DNA from: Candidatus Hydrogenedentota bacterium
GTDB taxonomy: Bacteria; Hydrogenedentota; Hydrogenedentia; Hydrogenedentales; CAITNO01
Assembly (NCBI GenBank): GCA_022710255.1
Contig: JAKLHG010000274.1
Span: forward strand, 1 to 5,772
Length of the DNA: 5,772 nucleotides
Reading direction: 5' to 3'
Part shown: in pieces, positions 5,771-5,772 of the stretch
Layout of the letters: the number at the start of each line of letters is the position of its first letter
Position numbering within the stretch: position 1 is the first letter of the stretch
The notes under the pieces: generated by a model
Database searches by the model: none
What the model was told of the DNA's origin: nothing
What the model saw: the letters and a program-made list of their open reading frames with translations, nothing else
Program-made: the position numbers and the translations under genes

Positions 5771-5772
5771 AT

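Overview
This window looks like bacterial chromosome of moderate to high GC, with Shine-Dalgarno-led genes. It holds five protein-coding regions, one of them cut by the left edge. I see no rRNA, tRNA, insertion sequence or CRISPR array. The lineage cannot be fixed from the sequence alone. An Ig-like protein ending in a PEP-CTERM-like sorting tail and a 530-residue fucose-isomerase-like protein together suggest a PVC/Hydrogenedentota-type environmental bacterium; this is a low-confidence inference.

Layout, left to right. Bases 1-440 (+) encode the C-terminus of an exported protein: an Ig-like domain, one membrane helix and a basic tail. Bases 441-683 are non-coding and carry a striking array: four tandem 9-bp units around AAAGGAC, then four degenerate inverted units (GTCCTTT) at the same 9-bp period. 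Bases 684-1046 (+) encode a small metal-binding cupin. Its stop overlaps the start of an iron-containing (type III) alcohol dehydrogenase at 1043-2167 (+), so the two form a translationally coupled pair. Bases 2168-2586 are a lower-GC intergenic stretch with weak promoter and terminator candidates. Bases 2587-3843 (+) encode a PLP-dependent diaminopimelate decarboxylase (LysA family). It is convergent with the 530-residue L-fucose/L-arabinose isomerase family protein at 4025-5617 (-). The 181-bp gap between them holds a good hairpin best placed as the isomerase terminator. Upstream of the isomerase, bases 5618-5772 hold its promoter, a long imperfect inverted repeat touching the -35 box, a perfect 12-bp palindrome, and a possible divergent promoter running off the right edge.

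The genes do not obviously form one pathway. The cupin and dehydrogenase probably act together on an unidentified alcohol, aldehyde or ketone. The decarboxylase would supply lysine. The isomerase would interconvert an aldose and a ketose under its own regulation. The most unusual material is the 9-bp inverted array, the control region of the isomerase, the glutamine in a metal-ligand position of the dehydrogenase, and the EPGA replacement of EPGR in the decarboxylase.
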